DNA of 64,000 nucleotides from Actinomadura latina NBRC 106108 (GTDB lineage: Bacteria; Actinomycetota; Actinomycetes; Streptosporangiales; Streptosporangiaceae). The position numbers were made by a program, and so were the translations under genes. Positions within the stretch are counted from its first letter, which is position 1, and the number at the start of each line of letters is the position of its first letter. The stretch spans positions 1 to 64,000 of the forward strand of contig NZ_BCQS01000006.1 of the NCBI RefSeq assembly GCF_001552195.1, given 5' to 3'. The notes below the pieces were generated by a model. It was not told the DNA's origin. It saw nothing but the letters and a program-made list of their open reading frames with translations, and searched no databases. Of the stretch, positions 8,258-17,156 are shown one piece after another.

Positions 8258-9573
8258 GCCGTGCGGACGCAGGCGAACAGGTGCCTGGCGTAGTTGTCCT
8301 CATAGGGCGGGCGGGCGTCGTCGTCGGGACCGAGGTCGACGACCTCGTCGAAGGTCGTGTTCTCGCGCAGGAACCGCGCGACGCGCGGCGGGTCCCAGCC
8401 GCGCAGCGACTCGGCGAACCACGCCTCGTTGTCCTGGCCGGTGTCGAAGAACAGCACCCGGCCGGTGGCGCGGTCGAGGAGCCGGATCAGCTCCTCGGCG
8501 CTGACGGAGCCGCGGCCGAGGACGAAGTGGTGCAGGAGGCTGAAGCACGACACCACGTCCCAGCGGGCGGCGTCGTGGCCGCCGAGGAACTCCACGCAGT
8601 CGCCGGTGGAGACGGCGCCGTCCGGGAGCCCGTAGATCGCCCGGCCGAGCGGGACGGCGAGCGGGTCGCGCTCGATGCCCTCGGCGTCGAAGCCGCGCTG
8701 CGCCAGCTGGGACACGAACCAGCCGTAGCAGCTGGCGACGTCCAGATAGCGGCCGCCCGCGATGCCGCGCTCGCCGAGGAACGCGTCCATCTTGGCGAGC
8801 CGGTCGGTGCACTGCCGGACGGTCGTCCAGCCGGACCGCAGCTCGGGCGCGTCGATCGGCTGGTACAGCTCGTGGGTGCCGTCGAGCCAGCTCATCTTGA
8901 GCAGCAGGTCCTGGAGGGGGGTGGTGACGGGAAGCCACTTGGCGACGACGCTGGCGCCGTCGGCGCCGCTCATCGCGGCGATCGCGAGGCGGTGGTGGCC
9001 GTCGAGGATCTGGTACTGGTCGGAGCCGCGGACGGGCGCGACGAGCACCGGGTCCTGCGGGCCGCTCTGCTGCGGGCGGGGCGTCCCGCCCGGCGCGTCC
9101 TCGCCGCGGTGGCGGGCGATGAACGCGCGGGCCGCCGCGAGGACGCCGGCCGGGTCGGTGCCGCCGAAGTAGTTGCCGCCCGCCTCGATGCAGCGCAGCC
9201 CGAGCCGCCCGTAGGCGCTCTCCAGGATCTGCTCGTCGGCCAGGTCGCCGTGCTCGTCGGCGAGGCGCAGCAGGGCGACGTGCGGACCGTCCAGGAACGG
9301 GGTGGACGGCCACAGCAGGTCGCCGGTGCGGTCGGCGAACTCGCGGGCCGTCCAGCCGCCCTGCGCGCCCACCAGGAGCTGGTCGAACCGGACGGGCACC
9401 TTCCACGGGCGGCGCAGCACGGCGGTGGACACCGCGACGCGGGCGGCGGCCGGGATCGGCAGGGAGCGCCCGGCGTCGACCAGGCGCCCGTACACCGGGC
9501 CGCTGGGTGCGAGCCCGCTCTTGCGCAGCACCGCGCGGGACTTGCGGCGTACGTGGTCAATTCCCGTGGGCAT
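8254..9573 (-). CDS. ParB-like nuclease-fold domain fused to SAM-dependent methyltransferase
   Basis: A 439-residue protein starting at the ATG at 9573; the open frame extends upstream, but that part overlaps the flippase gene. The middle holds a ParB/sulfiredoxin-like motif DGHHRLAIA at residues 191-199. The C-terminal half is a class I methyltransferase with the SAM-binding motif YLDVASCYGWF at 276-286, an acidic residue after the second strand (GIERD) and an SCFSLLHHF post-motif. The methyltransferase part resembles the DUF1698/small-molecule O-methyltransferase type. It overlaps the flippase stop by 17 bases and the RCC1 gene start by four, so all three are probably co-translated. Methylation of a sugar in the repeat unit is plausible but unproven. 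Confidence 0.78.
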   Translation of the reverse strand: MPTGIDHVRRKSRAVLRKSGLAPSGPVYGRLVDAGRSLPIPAAARVAVSTAVLRRPWKVPVRFDQLLVGAQGGWTAREFADRTGDLLWPSTPFLDGPHVALLRLADEHGDLADEQILESAYGRLGLRCIEAGGNYFGGTDPAGVLAAARAFIARHRGEDAPGGTPRPQQSGPQDPVLVAPVRGSDQYQILDGHHRLAIAAMSGADGASVVAKWLPVTTPLQDLLLKMSWLDGTHELYQPIDAPELRSGWTTVRQCTDRLAKMDAFLGERGIAGGRYLDVASCYGWFVSQLAQRGFDAEGIERDPLAVPLGRAIYGLPDGAVSTGDCVEFLGGHDAARWDVVSCFSLLHHFVLGRGSVSAEELIRLLDRATGRVLFFDTGQDNEAWFAESLRGWDPPRVARFLRENTTFDEVVDLGPDDDARPPYEDNYARHLFACVRTA

Positions 9574-11233
9574 GCATGCTCCTGGCAGGTGTCGTTTCCG
9601 TGGTCGGCGCATCCGTGGTCGGCGCATCCGTGGCCGGCGTTTCCGCGGCCGGCGGGGCGGTGGCACCCGCGGGCCCGGAGCCTGCGCGGGCCCGCCGCCC
9701 CGGCAGCAGGGAGGCGAAGGCGGTGAGGGACAGCCGCTCGCGACCGCCCCAGAGTAGGGCAAAGTACAAGATGGCGCCGGGGATCAGCCCGGCGGCCAGC
9801 GCGGCCGGGCTGGACCCGGCGGCGAACCGGACGGCCAGCGGGATCGCGCCGAAGCTGAGCAGCGCCGAGCCGCCCGCCCAGAACAGCCCGGCGCTCGCCG
9901 GGGACATCCCGAGGATCCTCCGGACCTGGACGAGGGCGAGCAGCGTCCGGACGAGCAGCCCGCACGCCCGCGCCACGGCCGCCCCGGCGATCCCGAACGG
10001 CGGGATCAGCAGCACGTTCAGCACCAGGTTCACGCCGAGCGCGGTGCTCTGGTTGACCAGGCTCAGCCCGCTGCGGCCCGCCATCAGCAGCATCACGTCG
10101 CGGGCGCCGGTCGCGGTCGCCACCAGCATCGCCATCGCGAGGATCACGGTGACGACCTCGCCCGTCCCGCGGTAGCCGGGCCCGAACGAGCCGACGTACA
10201 CCGGCGCGCCGACCGCGATCGCCAGGTGCACCGGCCAGGCGAGCGCGAGGTTCCAGGACGCGCACACGGCGAAGATCCGCTGCGCGCCGGCCCGGTCGGC
10301 GAGCGCCATCAGCCGGCTCACCGCGGGCTGCATGACGTTCTGCACCGCCTGGGTGGCGAGCTGGCTGATCACGATGAACCGGGTCGCGGCGGTGTAGACG
10401 GCCGCCTCGCGCGGCGAGCTGAGCGCCGCGACGAGCACGATGTCGGCGCGCTGGAACGCCGTCTGGCAGATCTGCGCGAACGCGCGCGGCGCCGTGAACC
10501 GCCAGAAGTCGCCGGCCAGCCGGCGCGGCCCGGCCGCCGGCGCGGCCGGGGGAGCGGGCGCCGCGGCGGTGCCCGCGCGGCTGATCTTCAAGTACCACAG
10601 CGCGGCGATGACCAGGCACGGCAGGTAGGGCGCCGCCCAGGCCGCCGCCAGCCAGACCGCGTCGTCGGACAGCACCGCGGCCGCGACCACGCCGCCGACC
10701 TGGAGCGTCTGCCGCAGGATCTTGTCGACGAGGACGGTCGGCCGCATCGAGCCGTATCCGCGCGTCGCCGCGAGCAGCGCGTCGTGCGCGCCCGCCAGCG
10801 GCAGGAACAGCGCCAGCACCCGCACCATGTGCACGGCCTGGTGCGCGTCGTCGGCGCCGATGTGGCCCGCCGTCCACGGCGCGGTGGCGACGAGGACGAG
10901 CGCGCTGATCGCCGCGGTCGCCGCGACCGGGACGAGCGCCACCGGCACCGTCCGGCGCGCCGCGGCCCGGTCGCCGAGCGCGAGGTGGCGGGGCAGCCAG
11001 CGCAGCAGCCCGGCGTCGGTGCCGAGGCCGGAGACCGCCTGCAGGATGATGAACAGCGACGTCGCCGCGAAGAACGTGCCCGCGATCCGCTGCGAGTACA
11101 GGTGCGCGACGAGGAAGACCAGCGCGAGCCCCTGGACGCCCGCGACCGCGGCGCCCACCAGGTTGAGGGCGCCGCCTCTGGCCAGCCTGTTCAGATTGGG
11201 CCCGCCCGGCGCGGCCGGTTCAGGACCCGGCAT
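9557..11233 (-). CDS. Wzx/MurJ-like polysaccharide flippase (MOP superfamily)
   Basis: A 558-residue protein with about 12-14 hydrophobic segments and the family features of lipid-linked oligosaccharide flippases: an N-terminal LARGGALNLVG helix and a polar FLVAHL-LYSQRIAGTFF segment. It should move the undecaprenyl-linked repeat unit from the cytoplasmic to the outer face of the membrane. The C-terminal 40 residues are alanine/threonine-rich and disordered. The start overlaps the end of the upstream Wzz-like gene by 14 bases and its end overlaps the next gene by 17, which indicates a single operon with coupled translation. Confidence 0.9.
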   Translation of the reverse strand: MPGPEPAAPGGPNLNRLARGGALNLVGAAVAGVQGLALVFLVAHLYSQRIAGTFFAATSLFIILQAVSGLGTDAGLLRWLPRHLALGDRAAARRTVPVALVPVAATAAISALVLVATAPWTAGHIGADDAHQAVHMVRVLALFLPLAGAHDALLAATRGYGSMRPTVLVDKILRQTLQVGGVVAAAVLSDDAVWLAAAWAAPYLPCLVIAALWYLKISRAGTAAAPAPPAAPAAGPRRLAGDFWRFTAPRAFAQICQTAFQRADIVLVAALSSPREAAVYTAATRFIVISQLATQAVQNVMQPAVSRLMALADRAGAQRIFAVCASWNLALAWPVHLAIAVGAPVYVGSFGPGYRGTGEVVTVILAMAMLVATATGARDVMLLMAGRSGLSLVNQSTALGVNLVLNVLLIPPFGIAGAAVARACGLLVRTLLALVQVRRILGMSPASAGLFWAGGSALLSFGAIPLAVRFAAGSSPAALAAGLIPGAILYFALLWGGRERLSLTAFASLLPGRRARAGSGPAGATAPPAAETPATDAPTTDAPTTETTPARSMHAHGN

Positions 11234-13439
11234 GCCGCCCCGCCTTGTGCGGCTTCTTGCCGTAGCGCGGCTGGACGTCGGCGGTCGGCGCCGGCCCCTC
11301 CGCGGGGTCGTCCGGAAGCTCGGCCGGCATGTACTGGGAGATGTCCTCCTGGGTCCGCGTCGCGGCGGACTCCAGTGCCTCCTCGGTCTCCGCCCGCTCG
11401 GCGATCTCGGCGGGATCGGCAGGCTCGGGGGGTTCGGCGGGCTCGGCGGGCTCGGTGCCGGCCGGCCGGGTCTTGCCGGCGCTCGACCGGGCCGAGCCGG
11501 GCCGTCCGGTCCCCTGGGCGACGTCCGCCGGCGGCACGGGCCGCGGCGCGACGGGCTTGCCCGGCCCGGACGGCGGGTCCAGCGACGGCGGCAGGGGACG
11601 CCGGCCCGGCCGTCCCGGGCCGCGCGACGGCGCCTGCCGCGGCGGCCGGCCGACCTGGGGCAGCGCCTGCGTGGTCAAGGTCGACCCGTCGCCGGGGTCC
11701 TGGTCGTCCTCGTCGTGCGGCATCCCCGGCCAGTAGCCCTTGTCGTCGTCCCGCTCGGCCCGCTTGGCCTCGCCCGGCTGCTCGTCCGCCCACGTGGGGG
11801 AGCCCTCGGACAGGGCGCGCCGCTCACCGCTGCCGCGCGGGTCGGCGGCCCGTGACTCGACGGCCCGTGACTCGACGGTGCGCGACTCGGCGGCGCCCCG
11901 GCCCCGGACGGGCTGCGGCGCCCGGCCGGCCGGCCGGGCCTGCTGCGGCTGCCGCGCCGCGCGCCCGCCGCGCTGCTCCGGCGGCTCCAGCACCACGCCC
12001 AGCACGGTGCATCCGGCGCGCTCGGCCTCGACGTACGCCTGGCGGAGCTCCTCCCGCGTCGTCACGCCCTGGTTGGCGATGAGGACGACCGCGTCCACGA
12101 ACGTGCAGAGCGCCTGCGCGTCCGCGTCGTGCAGGCTGGCGGCGTTGACGACGAGGTACTCGCTGCGGCGGCGCAGCACCTTCACGGCCTCGCGCATCCG
12201 CGGGCCGCTGAACCGGTGCGCGGCCTCGGCCGCGCGCGGGCCGCGCGGCAGCAGCCGCAGCTGCGAGTCGGTGTGGATCAGCAGGGTCGCCGGGTCGGTG
12301 CCGCTGAGCAGCGTGTCCGACAGGCCCTTGCCGCCGGGACGGGCGCCGAACAGCGCGCTGACGTCGGTGTCGTCGGTGGTCGCGTCGATCATGATGGTCT
12401 TGGCGCCGGCGAACGCCAGCGAGACCGCGAGGTTGGCGCTGGCGAGCCGGGCGCTGCCGCCCGGGGTGGCGCTGGTGACCAGCAGCGCCACCGGGGTCTG
12501 CGGCGCGGTCGCCACGACCGCGGCGCGCAGCCGCCGGTACGCCTCGCCGGCCGGGCTCTTCGGCGCGGCGACCAGGGCGAGCGAGTCGCCCGGCGGGCCG
12601 CCCGCCGGGACGGTGGTCAGGGTGCGGACGCCCATGCCCTCGATCGCCTCGGCGTTGCGCAGCCGCTGGTTCAGCCGCTCGCGCAGCAGCACGACCGCGA
12701 GGCCGATGACGATGCCGCCGGCCAGGCCGCCGGCGCCGAACATCGCGGTGCGGATCTGGCCGGGCCCGTCCGGCGCGCCGGCCGGGGTGATGACCTGGCC
12801 CGGGCTGATCGGGGTGCTGCCGATGTCGTTGGCCTGCTCGTCGATCACGCCGAGCTGGTTGGTGTAGGCGGTGACGCGCTGCTGCAGCGTGGCGCGCTTG
12901 GCGCCGGTCGCGGCGGCCATCTCCCGGTTGGTCTTCAGCAGCTGCCGCTGGACCTTGTCGGACTGCGCCTTCAGCTTGGCGAGCTGGTTGTTCACCACGT
13001 CCTGGGCGCGCTGCTGCCGGTAGGCGAGGTAGGCGTCGGCGAACGCCTGCGCGCCGGCGCGCGCGTTGGCCGAGCTGCGGGCCGTGTAGGTCAGGTTGAG
13101 CACCTGCGTGTTCGGCGGGACGTCGACGACGACGGTCCCCTCCGGCTCGTGCCCCAGCTTCTGCCCGGCGATCTTGGCGACCCGGTCGGTGGTGACCAGC
13201 TGCGCCTCGGTCTGCAGGTTGACCAGGTCGTCGCCGCGGCCGTCCGGCGAGTACGGGTTGCCCTCCAGCGGGCTGACCAGCACGGTCGCGGTGGCCTTGT
13301 ACGGCGCGGGCAGCGCGATGGCGGCGCCGACCCCGGCGCCGGCGCCGAGCACGGCCAGCAGGATCAGCAGCGGCACGTACCGCCTGAGCAGGGACAGCAG
13401 CTGACCCTGCTGCGGGTCGGCCGTCTGGTCAGCTCCCAC
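11220..13439 (-). CDS. Wzz/BY-kinase-like chain-length determinant with degenerate nucleotide site
   Basis: A 739-residue protein with two membrane helices (about residues 22-43 and 232-253) flanking an extracytoplasmic coiled-coil Wzz region, then a cytoplasmic domain with the BY-kinase/CpsD fold (KSPAGEAYRRLRAAV). In true BY-kinases the Walker A is TSxxPGEGKST. Here residues 322-334 read TSATPGGSARLAS, so the Lys and Ser/Thr are lost. The Walker A' region near 350 (MIDATTDDTDV) is also altered and no tyrosine cluster follows. The last 250 residues are proline-, arginine- and glutamate-rich and predicted disordered. It probably controls chain length as a structural scaffold rather than as an active tyrosine kinase. 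It is preceded by a second Wzz-like gene and overlaps the flippase gene. Confidence 0.85.
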   Translation of the reverse strand: MGADQTADPQQGQLLSLLRRYVPLLILLAVLGAGAGVGAAIALPAPYKATATVLVSPLEGNPYSPDGRGDDLVNLQTEAQLVTTDRVAKIAGQKLGHEPEGTVVVDVPPNTQVLNLTYTARSSANARAGAQAFADAYLAYRQQRAQDVVNNQLAKLKAQSDKVQRQLLKTNREMAAATGAKRATLQQRVTAYTNQLGVIDEQANDIGSTPISPGQVITPAGAPDGPGQIRTAMFGAGGLAGGIVIGLAVVLLRERLNQRLRNAEAIEGMGVRTLTTVPAGGPPGDSLALVAAPKSPAGEAYRRLRAAVVATAPQTPVALLVTSATPGGSARLASANLAVSLAFAGAKTIMIDATTDDTDVSALFGARPGGKGLSDTLLSGTDPATLLIHTDSQLRLLPRGPRAAEAAHRFSGPRMREAVKVLRRRSEYLVVNAASLHDADAQALCTFVDAVVLIANQGVTTREELRQAYVEAERAGCTVLGVVLEPPEQRGGRAARQPQQARPAGRAPQPVRGRGAAESRTVESRAVESRAADPRGSGERRALSEGSPTWADEQPGEAKRAERDDDKGYWPGMPHDEDDQDPGDGSTLTTQALPQVGRPPRQAPSRGPGRPGRRPLPPSLDPPSGPGKPVAPRPVPPADVAQGTGRPGSARSSAGKTRPAGTEPAEPAEPPEPADPAEIAERAETEEALESAATRTQEDISQYMPAELPDDPAEGPAPTADVQPRYGKKPHKAGRHAGS

Positions 13440-13528
13440 GACGATCCCCCTTGATGATCCGGGTCGTGCTCGACGGACAGATGGTCACGACTTTATCCGC
13501 GCTTGACGCGGGTCCGGTTTCGTTCATC

Positions 13529-14974
13529 TCAACCTCGTGGGGAGCCGGGGCCGGGAGTGGTGACCCGGCGGACGGGGGTGCCCGGGCTCTGCCTGGTCAG
13601 CACGATGCCGCGGGCGGGGTTGGCGGACTGGTCGAGGGCGAGGACGCCGCTCGCCACCTCGCGGTCCAGGGCGTGCCCGCGTTCCACCACGACCAGGGTG
13701 AGGTCGCTGGCCGCGGCCGCGCTGATCGTATCGGCGGCGTTGATGTCGGGTGTGGTGATCACGACGATGCGGGACTCGCGGCCCGCCCTGTCGACGGCGC
13801 GGGTGAGCTGCCGGTCGTCGTCGCTGCGCACCAGCCGGACGCCGAAGGTGCGCGGCGGCGGGACGTCGCCGGGGTCGCGGTCCTCGCCGTCCTTGCGGAT
13901 CCGCAGCACGGTGGTCGCCGAGCCGCCCTCGGTGCACAGCTCGGCCAGCTCGTAGGCGACGGCCGTGCCGGCCGAGGCGGGCACGCCGGTGACGAGGACG
14001 GTGGTGGCCTCGGCGTCGAAGACCAGGTTGCGCAGCCGCCGGCAGATCTCCCGGTGGCCGCCGCCGAGCGCCGCCGACTCCACCATGATCGGCAGCTGCG
14101 CGTGCAGCCGGACGTCGGCGGGCCGCCGGATGCGCCGCGGCCGCCGGTCGATCAGCAGCACGAAGGAGACCCAGCCGAGCAGGCCGACGCCGATGCCGCC
14201 GGCGAGCGCGATGTCCCGGCCGGCGTCGTCCCGGCCGGTGGGCAGCGCCGGGCCGCGCAGCACCTCGCCGGGCTGCACGACCTTGCTGTTCAGCGCGGAG
14301 ATCTGCTTCTGCACGTCTTTGATCTGCTGCATGATCTCCTCGCGGCGGGTGCGGGCGGTGTGGCCGGTGAGGTCCTCCTCGTCGCCCGGCAGGGTCCGCA
14401 ACTGCTTGTGCAGCAGGGTGAGGTACTTCTCCAGGGCCTCCCGGTTGCGCTGCTGGATGCCGCCGAGGATCTGCTGCCGCAGGTCCAGGTACGCCTCGGC
14501 GGTGGCCTGCGCGCCGCTCTGCGCCTCCTTCGGCGACCCGGCCCGCACCCCGATCGTCAGCACGTGCGTGGAGTTCGGCACCGACAGGTCGATGCGTTCG
14601 CGCAGCTCCGCGCGGGACGCGTCGAAGCCGGGGAACGTGGCGAGCCGGCGCAGCACCTCGTCCGACCAGACGAGCTGCGCCTCGGTGTCCATCGTGGTGT
14701 CGCGGGGCTGGCGCTCCTTCGGGTTCAGCGGCCGTCCCGGCGTGTACCCCGGGTGCAGCGACACCGGCGGCGCCAGCACCGAGATCCGCGCGGTGTACGT
14801 CGCCGGGGTCAGCACGATCTTCGCGATGCCGAGCGCGCCGCCGGCCAGCAGCGCGATCAGCAGCGCGGCGAGGTGCCGGCGGAGCGCGCCCGCGTACCGG
14901 GTGACCGGGATGGAGTCCGGGGCGAGCGGCGGCTCCGCCTGCACGCTGGACGGTCCGAGGGTGCGCCTCTTCAT
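13529..14974 (-). CDS. Second Wzz-like chain-length determinant with P-loop-like domain remnant
   Basis: A 481-residue protein with a membrane helix near residues 35-53, an extracytoplasmic Wzz domain with coiled coils (residues 70-225), a second helix near 250-270 and a cytoplasmic domain. The latter has the outline of a BY-kinase (residues 305 on, VLVTGVPASAGTAVAYELAE) but lacks the GK[ST] of a Walker A. Both Wzz proteins of this operon therefore lack an intact nucleotide site. The ATG at 14974 lies in the first unit of a 17-base triple repeat that separates it from the sulfotransferase gene. It is 89 bases upstream of the other Wzz-like gene. Confidence 0.82.
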   Translation of the reverse strand: MKRRTLGPSSVQAEPPLAPDSIPVTRYAGALRRHLAALLIALLAGGALGIAKIVLTPATYTARISVLAPPVSLHPGYTPGRPLNPKERQPRDTTMDTEAQLVWSDEVLRRLATFPGFDASRAELRERIDLSVPNSTHVLTIGVRAGSPKEAQSGAQATAEAYLDLRQQILGGIQQRNREALEKYLTLLHKQLRTLPGDEEDLTGHTARTRREEIMQQIKDVQKQISALNSKVVQPGEVLRGPALPTGRDDAGRDIALAGGIGVGLLGWVSFVLLIDRRPRRIRRPADVRLHAQLPIMVESAALGGGHREICRRLRNLVFDAEATTVLVTGVPASAGTAVAYELAELCTEGGSATTVLRIRKDGEDRDPGDVPPPRTFGVRLVRSDDDRQLTRAVDRAGRESRIVVITTPDINAADTISAAAASDLTLVVVERGHALDREVASGVLALDQSANPARGIVLTRQSPGTPVRRVTTPGPGSPRG

Positions 14975-15017
14975 CGCGGGGCCGTCTTCATCGCGGGGTC
15001 ATTTTCATCGCGGGGTC
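14970..15017. repeat. Three 17-base direct repeats at the sulfotransferase/Wzz junction
   Basis: Units TTCATCGCGGGGYC begin at 14970, 14987 and 15004, with a period of 17 bases. Read leftward, each unit contains CGATGAA, and the two upstream ones contain the whole minimal frame ATGACCCCGCGATGA (Met-Thr-Pro-Arg-stop). The copy nearest the Wzz gene supplies its start codon, and the outermost overlaps the sulfotransferase stop. Confidence 0.92.
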
Positions 15018-15918
15018 ATCGCCGCTCGTCCCTCCGCCACGCCGGTTCGGCGCCGAGGAGGGCGGCGAGCTTGTCGTCGTAGGGGGCGAAGTGGTCGGCC
15101 AGGCGGCGCTGCAGATGGTCCGGCAGCGGGGACCCCGGCCGGGCGTTGTGCCGCTCGAACGACGCGGGCCGCCAGTGCGGCAGGCCGAGGAACTCCAGGA
15201 TGGAGTCGTAGCAGGGCTCGGGCTCGGAGAAGAAGTCCTCCGCGTACGCCACCAGCACCCGGTCGCGTCCGAACAGCTCGAACAGCCGCTCGATCTGGTC
15301 GGCGTACTGGCCGCGGTCGACGTAGGAGTGGTGCCGGTGGCCGTGGCTCACGTACGCCGGGTCGGCCTTGATCTTCTCGACCTCGCCGGCGAGCCGCTCG
15401 GCCTCCAGGTCCAGCGCCCGCTCGAACGGCTCGGTCTCGAACCCGCGGGCCAGCTCGTGCTTGTGCGCCGAGTAGGTGCGCACCACCGGGTCGCGCAGCA
15501 GCACGATGAGCTTCACGCCGGGCAGGTCGCGGGCGATCCGCTCCGGTGCCAGCGGGTGGTGCATGTAGTAGCCGGCGGACTCGAACGCCAGCGGCGGCGC
15601 CTCGCCCAGGCCGGCCTCGGCCAGGGCGGCGGCGACGCGGCGCTCGGCGAGCGTCCGGACCGGGAAGTGCCCCCGGTACCAGGACAGGCCCCGCGGGTAG
15701 TTGACGTCGAAGTAGTGGACGCCCTTGTGGAAGTTCGGCTGGACGACGGCCGGGTGCGCGGCCAGCGCCCGGAACAGCGAGGTCGTGCCGCCGCGCTGCG
15801 TGCCCACCATGAGGAAGCCGGGCAGCATCCGGGAGCCGGAGGTGAGCCGCCCGCCGGCGCGGGTCGCGGCCCGCCCGGCCTCCTTGACCCACTGCGGGGC
15901 GTCGCGGCGTGAGATCAC
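15016..15918 (-). CDS. PAPS-dependent sulfotransferase
   Basis: A 300-residue soluble enzyme of the Sulfotransfer_1 family (heparan N-sulfotransferase type). The 5'-phosphosulfate-binding loop is GTQRGGTTS at residues 39-47 and the 3'-phosphate-binding motif RDPVVRTYS is at 142-150. Both are intact. It should transfer sulfate from PAPS to a hydroxyl or amino group of a carbohydrate. The GTG start at 15918 overlaps the stop of the phosphotransferase gene by four bases (GTGA). It lies in the middle of the leftward polysaccharide operon. With CysDN, APS kinase and a CysQ-type phosphatase in the same locus, sulfation of the polysaccharide is the most economical role. Confidence 0.92.
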   Translation of the reverse strand: MISRRDAPQWVKEAGRAATRAGGRLTSGSRMLPGFLMVGTQRGGTTSLFRALAAHPAVVQPNFHKGVHYFDVNYPRGLSWYRGHFPVRTLAERRVAAALAEAGLGEAPPLAFESAGYYMHHPLAPERIARDLPGVKLIVLLRDPVVRTYSAHKHELARGFETEPFERALDLEAERLAGEVEKIKADPAYVSHGHRHHSYVDRGQYADQIERLFELFGRDRVLVAYAEDFFSEPEPCYDSILEFLGLPHWRPASFERHNARPGSPLPDHLQRRLADHFAPYDDKLAALLGAEPAWRRDERR

Positions 15919-17156
15919 GAGATCCTCCCGAGGTCGGTGTGCAGGAGGGCCAGCAGCCGCTCGGCGTCGGTGCGCAGCGGGCCGCCGATCGGCTCCTGCG
16001 CGGCCAGCAGGTAGCGGCGGCACAGCTCCAGCAGGTAGAGGCGGACGGTCGCGTCCGCGGCGGCGCCGGCCGGCCCGAGCGGTTCGAGCATGGCGGCGGC
16101 GCCGTCCGGCCAGGTCGCGTAGGGCGGCCCGGACGCGGCGCGCATCGCCTCCTGCAGCCGGTAGTGCAGCAGGTCGAATCCGTTGGGGACGCCGCGCGCG
16201 AAGCGCTCCCAGTCCCACAGCCGCAGCACGCCGCGGTGCCAGGCCATGTTCCACGGGGTCCAGTCGCCGTGCCAGGCGCCGAAGTCGAGGGGCAGGTCGC
16301 CGTGCGCCTTCCCGATGCCCTCGACGACCTCGCCGAACGTCGCGCGCTGCCGCTCGTCCAGTATCCCGGCGGGGCTCGCGGCCATGCCGTCCCAGAACGC
16401 GCTGCCGCGCAGCGGCGTCCGCTCGACGCCGCCGACCTCGAACAGCGCCCGCATCTCGGCGACCGGGGCCCGCCCGCGCGGGCGCCAGCCGAGCGCGCTG
16501 GTCGGCAGCGGTTCCAGGACGAGCAGGTCGAGGTTCCGCCACGTCCCGTGGTGCAGCAGCTCCGGGACGTGCAGCCGCGTCCGGTCCAGGGCGGAGTTCA
16601 GGTAGGTGAGGGCGGCGGCCTCGCCGTCCAGCAGGCCGCGGGCCGTGCCGGTGTCGCCCACCTTGACGAACGCGACGGGCTCGCCGCGCGGCGACAGCAC
16701 GTGCAGGATCGGCTTGCGGTTGGCGCGGGCGCTGCCCAGGCCGACGCTGACCACGACGGGGCGGCCGAGCAGCTCGGCCAGCCGGTCCTCGATGGAGGGG
16801 CCGCCGCCGGTGACGCGGAGCCGGTCCCGCAGCGTCCGCTCCGGCAGCCCGGTGCGGACGGCCGCGGCGGTGAGGCCGCGCGAGGCGCGCTGCTTGACGC
16901 CGAGGTCGTGGCTGTAGCGGCGCAGCGCGGTGGCCGTGGCGCGGGGCAGGCCCGCCGGGACGAGCAGCCGCGGGTGCCGGGCGTCCGGCAGGAAGGCCAG
17001 CTCGCGGCGCGCCCCCGCGGACCGCCCGGGGCCGACCGCCTCGACCGCCGCGTCCGGCCACAGCTCCTCGACGGCCGCGATCCAGGCGGCGCGCGTCTCG
17101 CCGGCCCCGCTCGCCGCACCGCCCGCCGCCGCCCCGCTGTTCGCCGCCCCGGTCAC
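15915..17156 (-). CDS. APH-fold phosphotransferase (aminoglycoside phosphotransferase-like kinase)
   Basis: A 413-residue cytoplasmic protein with the catalytic motif HGDWTPWN at residues 296-303 and a metal-binding DWE at 315-317, as in the aminoglycoside/choline kinase superfamily. A nucleotide-site lysine is likely in AFVKVG near 165. The first 120 residues are a separate region without a recognised domain. The GTG start at 17156 overlaps the stop of the ligase gene by four bases, and its own stop overlaps the sulfotransferase start in the same way. This operon position argues for phosphorylation of a sugar, polyol or lipid used in the polysaccharide rather than for drug resistance. The substrate is unknown. 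Confidence 0.83.
   Translation of the reverse strand: MTGAANSGAAAGGAASGAGETRAAWIAAVEELWPDAAVEAVGPGRSAGARRELAFLPDARHPRLLVPAGLPRATATALRRYSHDLGVKQRASRGLTAAAVRTGLPERTLRDRLRVTGGGPSIEDRLAELLGRPVVVSVGLGSARANRKPILHVLSPRGEPVAFVKVGDTGTARGLLDGEAAALTYLNSALDRTRLHVPELLHHGTWRNLDLLVLEPLPTSALGWRPRGRAPVAEMRALFEVGGVERTPLRGSAFWDGMAASPAGILDERQRATFGEVVEGIGKAHGDLPLDFGAWHGDWTPWNMAWHRGVLRLWDWERFARGVPNGFDLLHYRLQEAMRAASGPPYATWPDGAAAMLEPLGPAGAAADATVRLYLLELCRRYLLAAQEPIGGPLRTDAERLLALLHTDLGRIS

Noticed and set aside
15915-17156. Antibiotic resistance gene
   Set aside because: The kinase fold matches aminoglycoside phosphotransferases, but the gene is embedded by overlaps in a polysaccharide operon and no resistance neighbour is present.
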